Part shown: positions 7,726-17,773 of the stretch, one piece after another
Layout of the letters: each line of letters starts with the position of its first letter
How positions within the stretch are numbered: the first letter of the stretch is position 1
From: Chryseobacterium aquifrigidense
GTDB lineage: Bacteria > Bacteroidota > Bacteroidia > Flavobacteriales > Weeksellaceae
Assembly (NCBI RefSeq): GCF_006716485.1
Contig: NZ_VFPD01000001.1
Coordinates: 2,059,314-2,123,313, forward strand
Direction: 5' to 3'
Length of the DNA stretch: 64,000 bases
Notes under the pieces: model-generated
Told to the model about the DNA's origin: nothing
Database searches by the model: none
What the model saw: the letters and a program-made list of their open reading frames with translations, nothing else
Translations under genes and position numbers: made by a program

Positions 7726-8415
7726 TTAAACGGAAGCAGCAGCTTCTAAAATCAGCTGAGTAACTTCTTCAGGATGTGATGCCAGCGAGGCATGTCCTGC
7801 ATCTAATGAAATTATTTTCTTTGGTTCAAGACGCTCTGCCATTTCTTTTTCTGTTTCCGCAGGAATCATACGGTCCTGCAGGGAGATCTGGTACCAACTT
7901 GGACGTATTTTCCATGCCGGTTCACCCGCTACATCTCCAAAACACTGACCGTGAATAGGTTTTTGTGATAATGACATTACCAGTGCTTTTTCATCATCCA
8001 GATCCTGACAGAAAGCAGATTTGAATTCATCATATTTGATCCATAAAAAACCTTTGTTGTCCGGATAAATACTTGCTCCCCCCGGTGATTCTCTTCTTCC
8101 CAACAGGGATCCCAGACTGTCTCCGGCATCAGGTGCAAAAGCAGCAATATAAACCAGCCCTGCAACTTTATCATGATGTCCGGCTCCCGAAATAACAGCT
8201 CCTCCATAAGAATGTCCTACTAAAAGTACTTTTCCTTCCTGAGCATCGATAAGGTCTTTAGTCTTATTAATGTCATCCTGCAGCGAAGTGAGTGGGTTCT
8301 GGACACTTCTTACTTTATAGCCCGCTTTTGTCAGTGAAGGGATAATGTATTGCCAGTGTGATCCGTCTCCCCATGCTCCGTGTACTAAAATAATGGTTAA
8401 ATCTTTTTGTTCCAT
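7726..8415 (-). CDS. alpha/beta hydrolase (salicylate esterase/methylesterase-like)
   Basis: 229 residues. VHGAWGDGSHW at 11-21 is the lipase-like oxyanion motif, GHSYGG gives nucleophile Ser69, DRMIP gives Asp181, and DAGHASLASHP gives His208. This set is typical of the HNL/methylesterase-like hydrolase group, common in bacterial genomes. No signal peptide. A Crp/Fnr gene lies 67 nt upstream on the same strand and may control it. Confidence 0.88.
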   Translation of the reverse strand: MEQKDLTIILVHGAWGDGSHWQYIIPSLTKAGYKVRSVQNPLTSLQDDINKTKDLIDAQEGKVLLVGHSYGGAVISGAGHHDKVAGLVYIAAFAPDAGDSLGSLLGRRESPGGASIYPDNKGFLWIKYDEFKSAFCQDLDDEKALVMSLSQKPIHGQCFGDVAGEPAWKIRPSWYQISLQDRMIPAETEKEMAERLEPKKIISLDAGHASLASHPEEVTQLILEAAASV

Positions 8416-8482
8416 AATGATTGTGTTAAAATTTGATAATGGTAAAGCTACAGTTTAAAAGACCAGTGGACGTTAACTTAAG

Positions 8483-9058
8483 TTAATTAACAATACGGCT
8501 TCTTATCCGGCTGAGTGACTGCTCTGTTACGCCCAGATAACTGGCAATGTGTTTCTGGGCTATTTTCTGAAAAAGAGCAGGCTGTTTTTTAACAAGATTG
8601 AGGTATCTGTTTTCAGGGGAAAAGCACAGCAGATCATCAATCCGTTTTTTAGCATCCAGATAAATCTTTTCGCTCATCACTCTTCCGAATTGCTGCCAGT
8701 AGGCTTCTTTTTTATATAAATCCTGTAAATGCTCCTTACTCAACAGCAGAATTTCGCAGTTTTCCAGCGCCTGGATGTTCATATTGGAAACAGTATCACA
8801 AAGTATACTTTCGTAATCGGTGAAAAATTCATTTTCAAAATAGAATCCGAAATTGATTTCGCGTCCCTGATCATTGATGTAGAAACATCTGATGGTACCT
8901 TTTTTAATAAAGCCAAGATATTTGCATTTTTCTCCCTGCTTGAGAAAAAAATCAGATTTCAAAAGCTCAGTATCATGAAGTAAAGTATAGAATTCTTCGA
9001 AATGCTCAGAATCTACCTGGAAAAGTTCTCCATATTTCTTATAATTATTTGACATCAT
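8483..9058 (-). CDS. Crp/Fnr family transcriptional regulator
   Basis: 191 residues. The barrel domain includes FFLKQGEKCKYLGFIKKGTI (about 37-56) and YINDQGREINFGFYFENEFF, and the C-terminus has the helix-turn-helix KHIASYLGVTEQSLSRIRSR. The same domain order as the regulator at 5112 but with different barrel sequence. It precedes an alpha/beta hydrolase gene on the same strand, repeating the regulator-then-enzyme layout seen at 5.7-4.1 kb. No cysteine cluster for an Fe-S centre. Confidence 0.9.
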   Translation of the reverse strand: MMSNNYKKYGELFQVDSEHFEEFYTLLHDTELLKSDFFLKQGEKCKYLGFIKKGTIRCFYINDQGREINFGFYFENEFFTDYESILCDTVSNMNIQALENCEILLLSKEHLQDLYKKEAYWQQFGRVMSEKIYLDAKKRIDDLLCFSPENRYLNLVKKQPALFQKIAQKHIASYLGVTEQSLSRIRSRIVN

Positions 9059-9090
9059 TTGGTGTGATTTGATTAGGTTTTATATTCAAA

Positions 9091-9124
9091 AAAAGCCTTG
9101 CAAAATTTTATTCACAAGGCTTTT
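9091..9124 (-). terminator. intrinsic terminator of tpx
   Basis: AAAAGCCTTG and CAAGGCTTTT form the stem; minus-strand T run follows. Located 18 bp after the tpx stop codon. Confidence 0.85.
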
Positions 9125-9141
9125 CTATAAAAATTATTTTA

Positions 9142-9642
9142 TTATTTCAATGCTGCAAGAGCGGCATCGTAATTAGGTTCATCGGCAATTTCCAGAACCT
9201 GCTCGGTATATACTACTTTGTTGTTTTCGTCTGTAACGATAACGGCACGGCTCAATAATCCTTTCAAAGGAGAATCTGCAATGGTCACTTCATAATCATC
9301 TCCGAAGCTGCTTCTGAAATCTGAAAGTGTTTCCACATTATTCAATCCTTCAGCAGCACAGAATCTTCCTAATGCAAAGGGAAGGTCTTTAGAAACGTTG
9401 ATGATAACCGTATTGTCAAGTTTTGAAGCTTCTTCATTGAATTTTCTGGAAGATGCGGCACAAGTTGGAGTATCAATACTTGGGAAAATATTGAATACTT
9501 TTTTCTTTCCGTCAAAATTTTGAAGTGTTTTCACATTTAACCCTGAATCCACCAGTGCAAAATCTTTTACAGTAGTTCCTACAGATGGTAATGCTCCTAT
9601 TGTGTGTACTTCGTTTCCTTTTAAAGTGATGGTCGTGGACAT
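9142..9642 (-). CDS. tpx: thiol peroxidase (peroxiredoxin, Tpx type)
   Basis: 166 residues, the normal Tpx length. It reduces hydroperoxides in the cytoplasm using thioredoxin. The peroxidatic Cys61 sits in FPSIDTPTCAASSRKFNE and the resolving Cys95 in LGRFCAAEGL, both characteristic of atypical 2-Cys Tpx. The N-terminus ITLKGNEVHTIG is also standard. A single-gene transcript: -7 element at 9665-9672 and terminator at 9091-9124. A second, exported Tpx is encoded at 30321. Confidence 0.96.
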   Translation of the reverse strand: MSTTITLKGNEVHTIGALPSVGTTVKDFALVDSGLNVKTLQNFDGKKKVFNIFPSIDTPTCAASSRKFNEEASKLDNTVIINVSKDLPFALGRFCAAEGLNNVETLSDFRSSFGDDYEVTIADSPLKGLLSRAVIVTDENNKVVYTEQVLEIADEPNYDAALAALK

Positions 9643-9664
9643 AATATTTATTTTTTTATTTTTT

Positions 9665-9672
9665 CAAATGTA
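9665..9672 (-). promoter_or_regulatory. -7 promoter element TACATTTG of tpx
   Basis: On the minus strand TACATTTG matches the Bacteroidota -7 consensus TAnnTTTG, 23 bp before the start codon. No clear -33 TTG at normal spacing. Confidence 0.5.
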
Positions 9673-9951
9673 ATCAAAAAAGAAAATTTTCCCGGTCTTA
9701 TTATGGTTAAATTAATCTTAAAGTGAAAATAAAAACCATCTTACTGACAATCAGTTTTTCAAACAAAATTTTTCCTGTAGCTGCAGCCTGAAAAAACAAG
9801 ACTTCGGACTGCCAAAGTTCAATCAGTGAAATGGTACATTTTTTTTTAGAATTAATAATAACACATCATGAAGCAATACAATTACACAGATATAAAATTA
9901 AAGATACAAAAGCCTCTTTTTTTTATGGAAATATCTTAAATAAAACAATGA

Positions 9952-12222
<2,271 letters not shown>

Positions 12223-12243
12223 TTTTTCGTTTTGATATAAATG

Positions 12244-12270
12244 AAAGCTCCTTTTTTAAGGGGCTTTTTT
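12244..12270 (+). terminator. intrinsic terminator of icd
   Basis: AAGCTCCTT-TTTT-AAGGGGCTT (one G-T pair) followed by a T run, 21 bp after the icd stop. Confidence 0.85.
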
Positions 12271-12294
12271 TGTGGATATAATCTGCGTAGTAAA

Positions 12295-12347
12295 CCACCC
12301 CGTCAAAAATTCTTTGAATTTTTGCCACCCCTTCAAGGGAGGGGAAT
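12295..12347 (+). repeat. two-hairpin REP-like element, copy 2
   Basis: Same element as at 5875: CCACCCCGTCAAAAATTC...GAATTTTTGCCACCCC...GGGAGGGGAAT. It lies in the 436-bp gap between icd and the haem-binding gene; the rest of that gap contains only pyrimidine-rich DNA and the promoter at 12564-12631. Confidence 0.85.
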
Positions 12348-12563
12348 AATGAGCACATACTTATTGATAAAGGTCGCTGCTACCTGATCACTGCTACCTC
12401 TCATCTGTTACCTGCTACCCCTCACCTACCTATCCTCTACAATCACTCTTCTATGTTCTCTGTCCCAGTTGATCATCTCCTAGATGATATTTCCAAAGGT
12501 TCGGCAGTATTCTGTAGGTTCATATTCTATTAAAACGGGAGTTTCGGGGTTTAAAATTCGGGA

Positions 12564-12631
12564 TTCACCTTTTGATTTGTCCAGCTCGGTCTGTTTTCTG
12601 TTTCACAGCATGTACTACCCGCCTACTTTTG
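12564..12631 (+). promoter_or_regulatory. promoter with upstream motif shared with the gene at 16262
   Basis: TTCACCTTTTGATTTGTCC starts at 12564 and the -7 element TACTTTTG at 12624, exactly 60 bp apart. The same two elements with the same 60-bp spacing occur at 16178 and 16238. The -7 is 35 bp before the ATG at 12659. A LytTR regulator is encoded between the two promoters and is the natural candidate to bind the motif (inference). Confidence 0.6.
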
Positions 12632-12658
12632 ATCCAGAAAATAAAAACAATATTCATT

Positions 12659-13642
12659 ATGGATACCGTAAAGAAAAAAAGAAATCCCATTGCCATTGTT
12701 TTTCTGGCTATACTAGGAATCTTCGGAGGACTGCAGTTATTCAGTAAACCTTTGGAAGGAAAACCGGTTACAGGAAAGATTGAAGCCCCAAGGGAAGTGA
12801 TCAGTATTCTTGAAAACTCATGTTTCAGCTGTCATTCCAATCAGCAGAATTTAAGCTGGTACGATAAACTTGCTCCTGTTTCATGGGCTGTGAATAAAGA
12901 TATCAAAAGAGCCAGGGAAGTCCTGAACTTCTCAGAATGGGAAAAGTTATCTCCCGCTGAACATCAGGGAAAGATGTATGCTATTCTTAATATGATGCAA
13001 AGTGGTAAAATGCCTCTCCATGAGTACACTCTTCTGCATCCTTCGGCTAAGATTACACCAAAAGATATTGAAACGATTAAAAAATATACTCTTTCATTAT
13101 CCTCAGCAAGTTCATCTGCTCAAAAAAAGAGTGAGACCCCTCAAGTCTCATCCAATTTACCAGTTCAGCCATCAACAAAATTTCCGGTTTCTCCTAATGG
13201 AATCCGATACACTGATAATTTTAAAAACTGGAAGGTTATCAGCATGAGTACTCTTTTTGATAACTCAATCCGCGTAATTTATGGAAATGATATTGCGGTA
13301 AAAGCTGTGGAAACAGAGAACTTTCATCCATGGCCGGACGGAAGTATGGTAGTAAAATCCGTATGGAAACAGGAAGAACTTCCCAACGGAGAAATCAGAC
13401 CAGGAAAATTTATCAATGCTCAGTTTATGGTAAAAGATTCCAGACAATATAAGGATACCGAAGGGTGGGGATTTGCAAAATTCTCCGGGGATGATCTTCA
13501 TCCAACAGGAAAAACGGCATCTTTCGCCAAAGAATCCTGTATTGCGTGCCACAGACAACTCGCTGAAAAAACAGGATATCTGTTTGATGTTCCGATGAAA
13601 GTAAATACTCAAAGATTAATTCAAAATTTACAGAAAAAATGA
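12659..13642 (+). CDS. haem-binding protein: haem-binding domain fused to cytochrome P460-like domain
   Basis: 327 residues from the ATG at 12659; the longer frame to 12572 would run through the promoter. One membrane anchor (about 10-28) is followed by a periplasmic haem-binding domain with CFSCH at 55-59 and a KMP methionine at 117-119 as possible axial ligand. A Ser/Pro-rich linker (about 148-178) leads to a cytochrome P460-like domain (MSTLFDNSIRVIYGN) with a second CxxCH at 294-298. Probably a di-haem c electron-transfer or oxidoreductase protein of the periplasm. It overlaps the next lipoprotein gene by 4 bp. Confidence 0.85.
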   Translation: MDTVKKKRNPIAIVFLAILGIFGGLQLFSKPLEGKPVTGKIEAPREVISILENSCFSCHSNQQNLSWYDKLAPVSWAVNKDIKRAREVLNFSEWEKLSPAEHQGKMYAILNMMQSGKMPLHEYTLLHPSAKITPKDIETIKKYTLSLSSASSSAQKKSETPQVSSNLPVQPSTKFPVSPNGIRYTDNFKNWKVISMSTLFDNSIRVIYGNDIAVKAVETENFHPWPDGSMVVKSVWKQEELPNGEIRPGKFINAQFMVKDSRQYKDTEGWGFAKFSGDDLHPTGKTASFAKESCIACHRQLAEKTGYLFDVPMKVNTQRLIQNLQKK

Positions 13643-14082
13643 AAAATATCATTCTGATCTTAATGGTAAGCCTGATTTCTCTTACCGCTTGCAGCAAAGA
13701 AAATAATGTTACAAATGATGGCCTTTCAAGGGTTGTTTTTAACCCAGGCCCTCTGAAATTCATTTCCAATTCTTTAAATCCTAAGGAAGAAACAATGTCC
13801 GCTTTATATGGAAACGAAAAAGCGCTGGAATCTTTATCAAAGGAAAACCAGACACCGGAAGCCGGCTCTGTTATGAAATTGGTAACCTGGAAATACCATG
13901 ATAATCCTCAATATATTGGCGGAACTATCACCGGAGAACTAGTAAGTATAGAAACGGTTCAGGCTGACAATGATGGAAACGTTTCTTATGATCTTAAAAA
14001 TGATCAACCCAAGACTAGGCTCTCAGATAACCAGGAAAGAATACAGTATTTCATGAGTTATCGCCCTGTAAGCAGGCCATAA
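13639..14082 (+). CDS. lipoprotein with P460-like sequence features
   Basis: 147 residues; its ATG overlaps the previous TGA by 4 bp, so translation is probably coupled. A lipoprotein signal (MKNIILILMVSLISLTACSK) places it in the envelope. The stretch PKEETMSALYGNEKALESLS resembles the MSxLYGNxxA motif of cytochrome P460 proteins, including the preceding gene, yet no CxxCH is present. It may be a haem-less partner or a degenerate P460 domain. Role unknown. Confidence 0.75.
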   Translation: MKNIILILMVSLISLTACSKENNVTNDGLSRVVFNPGPLKFISNSLNPKEETMSALYGNEKALESLSKENQTPEAGSVMKLVTWKYHDNPQYIGGTITGELVSIETVQADNDGNVSYDLKNDQPKTRLSDNQERIQYFMSYRPVSRP

Positions 14083-14161
14083 TAAAAATTCCCGTTTCAC
14101 TATTTATCATAATATTTTCAATAAAAAGCACTAATTTAACCCTTTCAAACCAGCAGATTTC

Positions 14162-15175
14162 ATGCAACAGCAAAAAATAAAAATCTCACAGGCCATTATC
14201 TGGATAAGCTCCATTTTCCTGGGAGTTCTATCTTCAGTACCTCAGCTGGCTTCTCATCAGTTTAACTGGAAAGAAGCCGTGGTAAACTCAGCTATTACAG
14301 CAGCTTTTTCTGTAATCATGTGGTATATCAACATTTATATGCTGAACCGTACAGCAAAACGAAGACAGCATATTTCTTATTCGAGACTGATGGTGGTACT
14401 GGCTTTTGGGATGGTAATTATGTTTGGACTGGCCTGGATTCAGCAGCTGATTCTTTCACATATTAACTTCGGACCGGTCATGCTGATGATTGAAGTAAGA
14501 GGAATTCTAATCAATCTGGTGTGCTACATGTTTCTGAATCTTCTTCAAAATAACTATACAGGCCAGCAGATACAGCTTGAACTGGAAAAGGTAAAAAGTG
14601 ACAATCTGGGAGCTCAGTATGAATTGTTAAAGCAACAGATCAATCCTCATTTTCTTTTCAACAGCCTGAATACTTTAAAACTGATGGCGGAAACCCGTGA
14701 TGAAGAAACCGTTGATTTTATTGTAAAACTTTCTGATTTTTACCGATTTACACTGGAAAGCAGAAAACTGGATCTGATAAGTGTTCAGGAAGAAATGAAA
14801 ATAGTGGATTCTTATCTTTTTCTTCAGAAAGCCCGTTTTGGAGAAGGCATTAATTTCACCAACGAACTTGGAAAAGAATCAGCACAAACCCTTATTCCTC
14901 CTTTCACTCTTCAGCTTCTGGTGGAGAACTGCATCAAGCACAATATTGTCTCACAAAGCAAACCTTTACATATCAAAATCTATAATGCTGAAGACAAAAT
15001 TGTGATCGAAAATCCTATACAGCGAAAAGTAAACCCCGAAGATTCCCTGGGAGTCGGACTGGATAACATTAAAATGCGCTATAAACACTTGCTGGAAAAG
15101 GATATTACTATTCATTCAGACGAAAAAACATTTCAGATAAAACTACCATTAATTCATGAATATAATCATTATTGA
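14162..15175 (+). CDS. LytS-type sensor histidine kinase
   Basis: 337 residues. Four predicted membrane helices (about 11-28, 42-62, 74-95, 105-128) are followed by a coiled segment and the His_kinase domain with QINPHFLFNSLNTLKLM; phospho-acceptor His163. A C-terminal ATPase part has LVENCIKHN (N-box) and GVGLDNIKMRY. No separate sensor domain, so the signal is probably sensed in the membrane. The stop overlaps the response regulator start by 20 bp, as usual for LytS/LytR pairs. Confidence 0.93.
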   Translation: MQQQKIKISQAIIWISSIFLGVLSSVPQLASHQFNWKEAVVNSAITAAFSVIMWYINIYMLNRTAKRRQHISYSRLMVVLAFGMVIMFGLAWIQQLILSHINFGPVMLMIEVRGILINLVCYMFLNLLQNNYTGQQIQLELEKVKSDNLGAQYELLKQQINPHFLFNSLNTLKLMAETRDEETVDFIVKLSDFYRFTLESRKLDLISVQEEMKIVDSYLFLQKARFGEGINFTNELGKESAQTLIPPFTLQLLVENCIKHNIVSQSKPLHIKIYNAEDKIVIENPIQRKVNPEDSLGVGLDNIKMRYKHLLEKDITIHSDEKTFQIKLPLIHEYNHY

Positions 15176-15920
15176 AGATGAATTCAGGGCGGCAAAAGCT
15201 CTTCAGAATTTAATCTCAGACTTAAAACCGGACTCAAAGATACTGGGTGTTTACGACAGTATTGAAACAAGTATTGAAGGATTAAATGCGAACAAACCAG
15301 ATCTCATTTTTATGGATATCCATCTTTCGGACGGACTTTCATTTGAAATTTTTAAATCAGTGGAGATTATATGCCCTGTGGTTTTTTGTACCGCCTTTGA
15401 TCAGTATATGCTGGATGCCTTTAAAAGCAAGGGAGTTGATTATATTTTAAAACCATTTTCCAGGGAAGATATTGCTGAAGCTCTGGGAAAGGTTGACGAA
15501 CTGAAAAAATTCTTTCAAAAAAAGGATCTTCCTGATCTCGAGTCCCTGATACAGAAAATCAGTCAGCCTGCGGCTGCAGGTAAGAGCAGTTTCCTGGTTT
15601 TTAAAAATCAGAAATATACCACAATTGCCACTGAAGACATTGCTTATTTTTACATTCATAATGAAATTACGCATTTGGTAACTTTTGCCAAGGAACAGTT
15701 TCCTCTGACACAACCTTTAGGGCAAGTGGCAGAACAGGTTTCCGATAAACAATTCTTCAGAGTTAACAGGCAATATCTTGTTAATTTTAAAGCCATTAAA
15801 GAGATGGAGCATTATTTTCAGCGCAAAATACTGGTGAAACTCACCGTTGAAACACCTGAAAAGCTTTTGATTAATAAAGAAAAAACGCATAGTTTCTTCA
15901 CCTGGCTGGAGGATAGATAA
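15156..15920 (+). CDS. LytTR-family response regulator
   Basis: 254 residues. An N-terminal receiver domain (MNIIIIEDE...) has phospho-acceptor Asp54 in DLIFMDIHLSDG and the conserved Lys in YILKPF. After a linker, a LytTR DNA-binding domain (about 145-250) shows QFFRVNRQYLVNFKAI. It is translationally coupled with the kinase at 14162. Two flanking promoters (12564-12631 and 16178-16245) share a motif at equal spacing and are plausible targets. Confidence 0.95.
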   Translation: MNIIIIEDEFRAAKALQNLISDLKPDSKILGVYDSIETSIEGLNANKPDLIFMDIHLSDGLSFEIFKSVEIICPVVFCTAFDQYMLDAFKSKGVDYILKPFSREDIAEALGKVDELKKFFQKKDLPDLESLIQKISQPAAAGKSSFLVFKNQKYTTIATEDIAYFYIHNEITHLVTFAKEQFPLTQPLGQVAEQVSDKQFFRVNRQYLVNFKAIKEMEHYFQRKILVKLTVETPEKLLINKEKTHSFFTWLEDR

Positions 15921-16000
15921 AGGTGGAGGGAAGCTGGGGGCTGGAAGTAGGAAGTACTTGCAGTCATTCTAAGCTATAGAACTCTTTTGAAATACATTAT

Positions 16001-16025
16001 AACCCTGATCGTTATGATCAGGGTT
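16001..16025 (+). terminator. intrinsic terminator of the LytS/LytTR operon
   Basis: AACCCTGATC-GTTAT-GATCAGGGTT, 10-bp perfect stem followed by TTCTTTTTATTT. It lies in the 341-bp gap 15921-16261, whose remaining content is pyrimidine-rich DNA plus the promoter at 16178-16245. Confidence 0.85.
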
Positions 16026-16177
16026 TTCTTTTTATTTCTTATTTGATTGTACCAATTTCTTAAGCTCTTCCTGCTTATATTTCAATATTTAAAAGACATA
16101 CTTTATTCCTTTGGTACTCTGGAAACTTCCAACTTCCTTCTCCCAGCCCAGATATCCTTCCCCTCACAATTTCCGGG

Positions 16178-16245
16178 TTCACCTTTCAATTTGTCCGGTT
16201 AACCTCTTTTTACATTCTTTTGCCTCTCCAGAGTATCTACTTTTG
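16178..16245 (+). promoter_or_regulatory. promoter with upstream motif shared with the gene at 12659
   Basis: TTCACCTTTCAATTTGTCC starts at 16178 (17 of 19 identical to 12564) and TACTTTTG (-7) starts at 16238, again 60 bp apart. ATG follows at 16262. Confidence 0.6.
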
Positions 16246-16261
16246 AATCAAATTAAAAGAC

Positions 16262-17038
16262 ATGATACTAAAAAACTTAATCACAGTAAGCGCTTTTACC
16301 GCGTTATTATTTGCTACTTCGGCATTTATTCATCAAAATAAAGATCAAAAGGCAGCACAACATTCAACATCTGAAAACAATGGTTTTGCCGTTCTGGAAC
16401 TCTTTACTTCAGAAGGCTGTTCCAGCTGCCCTCCCGCAGATGAACTGATGGGAAAAATTGAAAAAGAATATAAAGATGAGCAGGTTTACCTTCTCTCCTA
16501 CCACGTAGACTACTGGAACCGTCTTGGATGGAAAGACCGATTCAGTACTGCTGAAAACTCACAACGACAACAGCAGTACAGCCGTATTTTGAATTCGCAG
16601 GTTTATACTCCACAGCTGGTAGTGAACGGAAAAACAGAATTTGTAGGTTCTGATGAAAACAATATCAGAAATGCTATTCAGAAAGCTTTATTTACTTCTA
16701 AAAAAACACCTGTAGCATTATCTGCAGCTGCTTCTCAGAATAGAATTGACGTTCAGTATAAAACATCTTCCACAGATTCTCAGAATATACTGCTCATTAA
16801 TCTGGTTGAAAAACATTCTTCCACTCAGGTAGGAAAAGGTGAAAATGAAGGACGCCATTTGCATCACTGGCAGATTGTTCACAAGCAAAATCAGCTCTCT
16901 ATCAATAAGCAGCAAGAAGGAATAACCACATTCAAACTTCCTGAAGGCTTTTCTCCTGAAAACTGGGAAGTTATCGCTTTTATTCAGAATATGAAAACCG
17001 GAGAAACCTCAGGATCAGCAAAAACAGCTTTTAAATAA
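16262..17038 (+). CDS. DUF1223 domain-containing secreted protein (thioredoxin-like)
   Basis: 258 residues. A hydrophobic N-terminus (about 5-23) predicts export. The DUF1223 core starts with VLELFTSEGCSSCPPADELM, containing a CxxC at 53-56, and continues with YHVDYWNRLGWKDRFS and YTPQLVVNGKTEFVGSD. The fold is thioredoxin-like, so a thiol-redox role in the envelope is plausible but unproven. Its promoter shares a motif with that of the haem-binding gene at 12659. Followed after 37 bp by a DoxX-like gene, probably in one operon. Confidence 0.9.
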   Translation: MILKNLITVSAFTALLFATSAFIHQNKDQKAAQHSTSENNGFAVLELFTSEGCSSCPPADELMGKIEKEYKDEQVYLLSYHVDYWNRLGWKDRFSTAENSQRQQQYSRILNSQVYTPQLVVNGKTEFVGSDENNIRNAIQKALFTSKKTPVALSAAASQNRIDVQYKTSSTDSQNILLINLVEKHSSTQVGKGENEGRHLHHWQIVHKQNQLSINKQQEGITTFKLPEGFSPENWEVIAFIQNMKTGETSGSAKTAFK

Positions 17039-17075
17039 AATAATATACAATTTAATTACATTAAAAATTACAACA

Positions 17076-17468
17076 ATGAAAACAAAAACTACAAAAATCA
17101 TCTACTGGACAGGCGCTATTTTTATGTCATTATGGTTTGGAGCCAGCGGTTTCTTTGAACTGACAAAAAATCCGGTTGTGTGGGACATTACCCAACAGCT
17201 TGGCTATCCGCCTCACTTTATTTATATACTAGGTATTTTTAAAATCTCCGGAGTTGTGGTTCTTCTGCTTCCCAATAGATTATTGAGATTAAAAGAATGG
17301 GTATTTGCAGGAATGTTTTTTGATATCCTGTTTGCTTTCTTTTCGAAGATTGCCGTGCTTGGTTTTCCATCTACGGTAGATGCAATAGTCGCTTTTTCTG
17401 TGCTTACGATGACTTATCTGATGTTCAGAAAGCTATATTCTCCTGAAGTGGTATTTGGTGAAGCTTAA
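17076..17468 (+). CDS. DoxX-like family membrane protein
   Basis: 130 residues with four membrane helices (about 8-25, 45-65, 73-92, 98-118). The sequence GASGFFELTKNPVVWDITQQ and LGYPPHFIYILGIFKISGV is the typical pattern of DoxX-like/SURF4-type proteins of Bacteroidota. Such proteins are linked to quinone or thiol-redox processes but are poorly characterised. Co-transcription with the thioredoxin-like DUF1223 protein fits an envelope redox role (inference). Confidence 0.85.
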   Translation: MKTKTTKIIYWTGAIFMSLWFGASGFFELTKNPVVWDITQQLGYPPHFIYILGIFKISGVVVLLLPNRLLRLKEWVFAGMFFDILFAFFSKIAVLGFPSTVDAIVAFSVLTMTYLMFRKLYSPEVVFGEA

Positions 17469-17544
17469 TGATAAACTCTAATTTTTTCTTATGTATAAAA
17501 ACAGATCCTCTCTTTGCCCGGGAGGATTTGTTATTTTATAAATT

Positions 17545-17608
17545 TGGGCTAAAGCCGAATGGTAAAATTTTATTGAAAAAGCGGACTAAAGTCCGCTGCT
17601 ATTGATAG
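17545..17608. repeat. GGCTAAAGCC / AGCGGACTAAAGTCCGCT palindrome unit
   Basis: Contains GGCTAAAGCC (17547-17556) and the palindrome AGCGGACTAAAGTCCGCT (17580-17597), then GCTATTGATA. Related units lie at 21656, 37076, 51267 and 59101. This and the next repeat fill most of the gap 17469-17773. Confidence 0.7.
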
Positions 17609-17627
17609 TATTGTGTGTATGATTTTA

Positions 17628-17680
17628 CCACCCCGTCAAAAATTCTCTGAATTTTTGCCACCCCTCCAGAGGATGGGAAT
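17628..17680 (+). repeat. two-hairpin REP-like element, copy 3
   Basis: CCACCCCGTCAAAAATTC, one-base variant TCTGAATTTTTG, then CCACCCCTCCAGAGGATGGGAAT. Same architecture as at 5875. Confidence 0.85.
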
Positions 17681-17773
17681 GCCAAGCACTTTATTACTAT
17701 TGGTTAAGATAACATTTCCTTGTTTCCAATTTCTATTTGTCATCCCTAATCTCTGCAAACTATTACCTGACAT

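Noticed and set aside
12484..12747. Open frame overlapping the start of the haem-binding gene
   Set aside because: Crosses the promoter and the real start in another frame.
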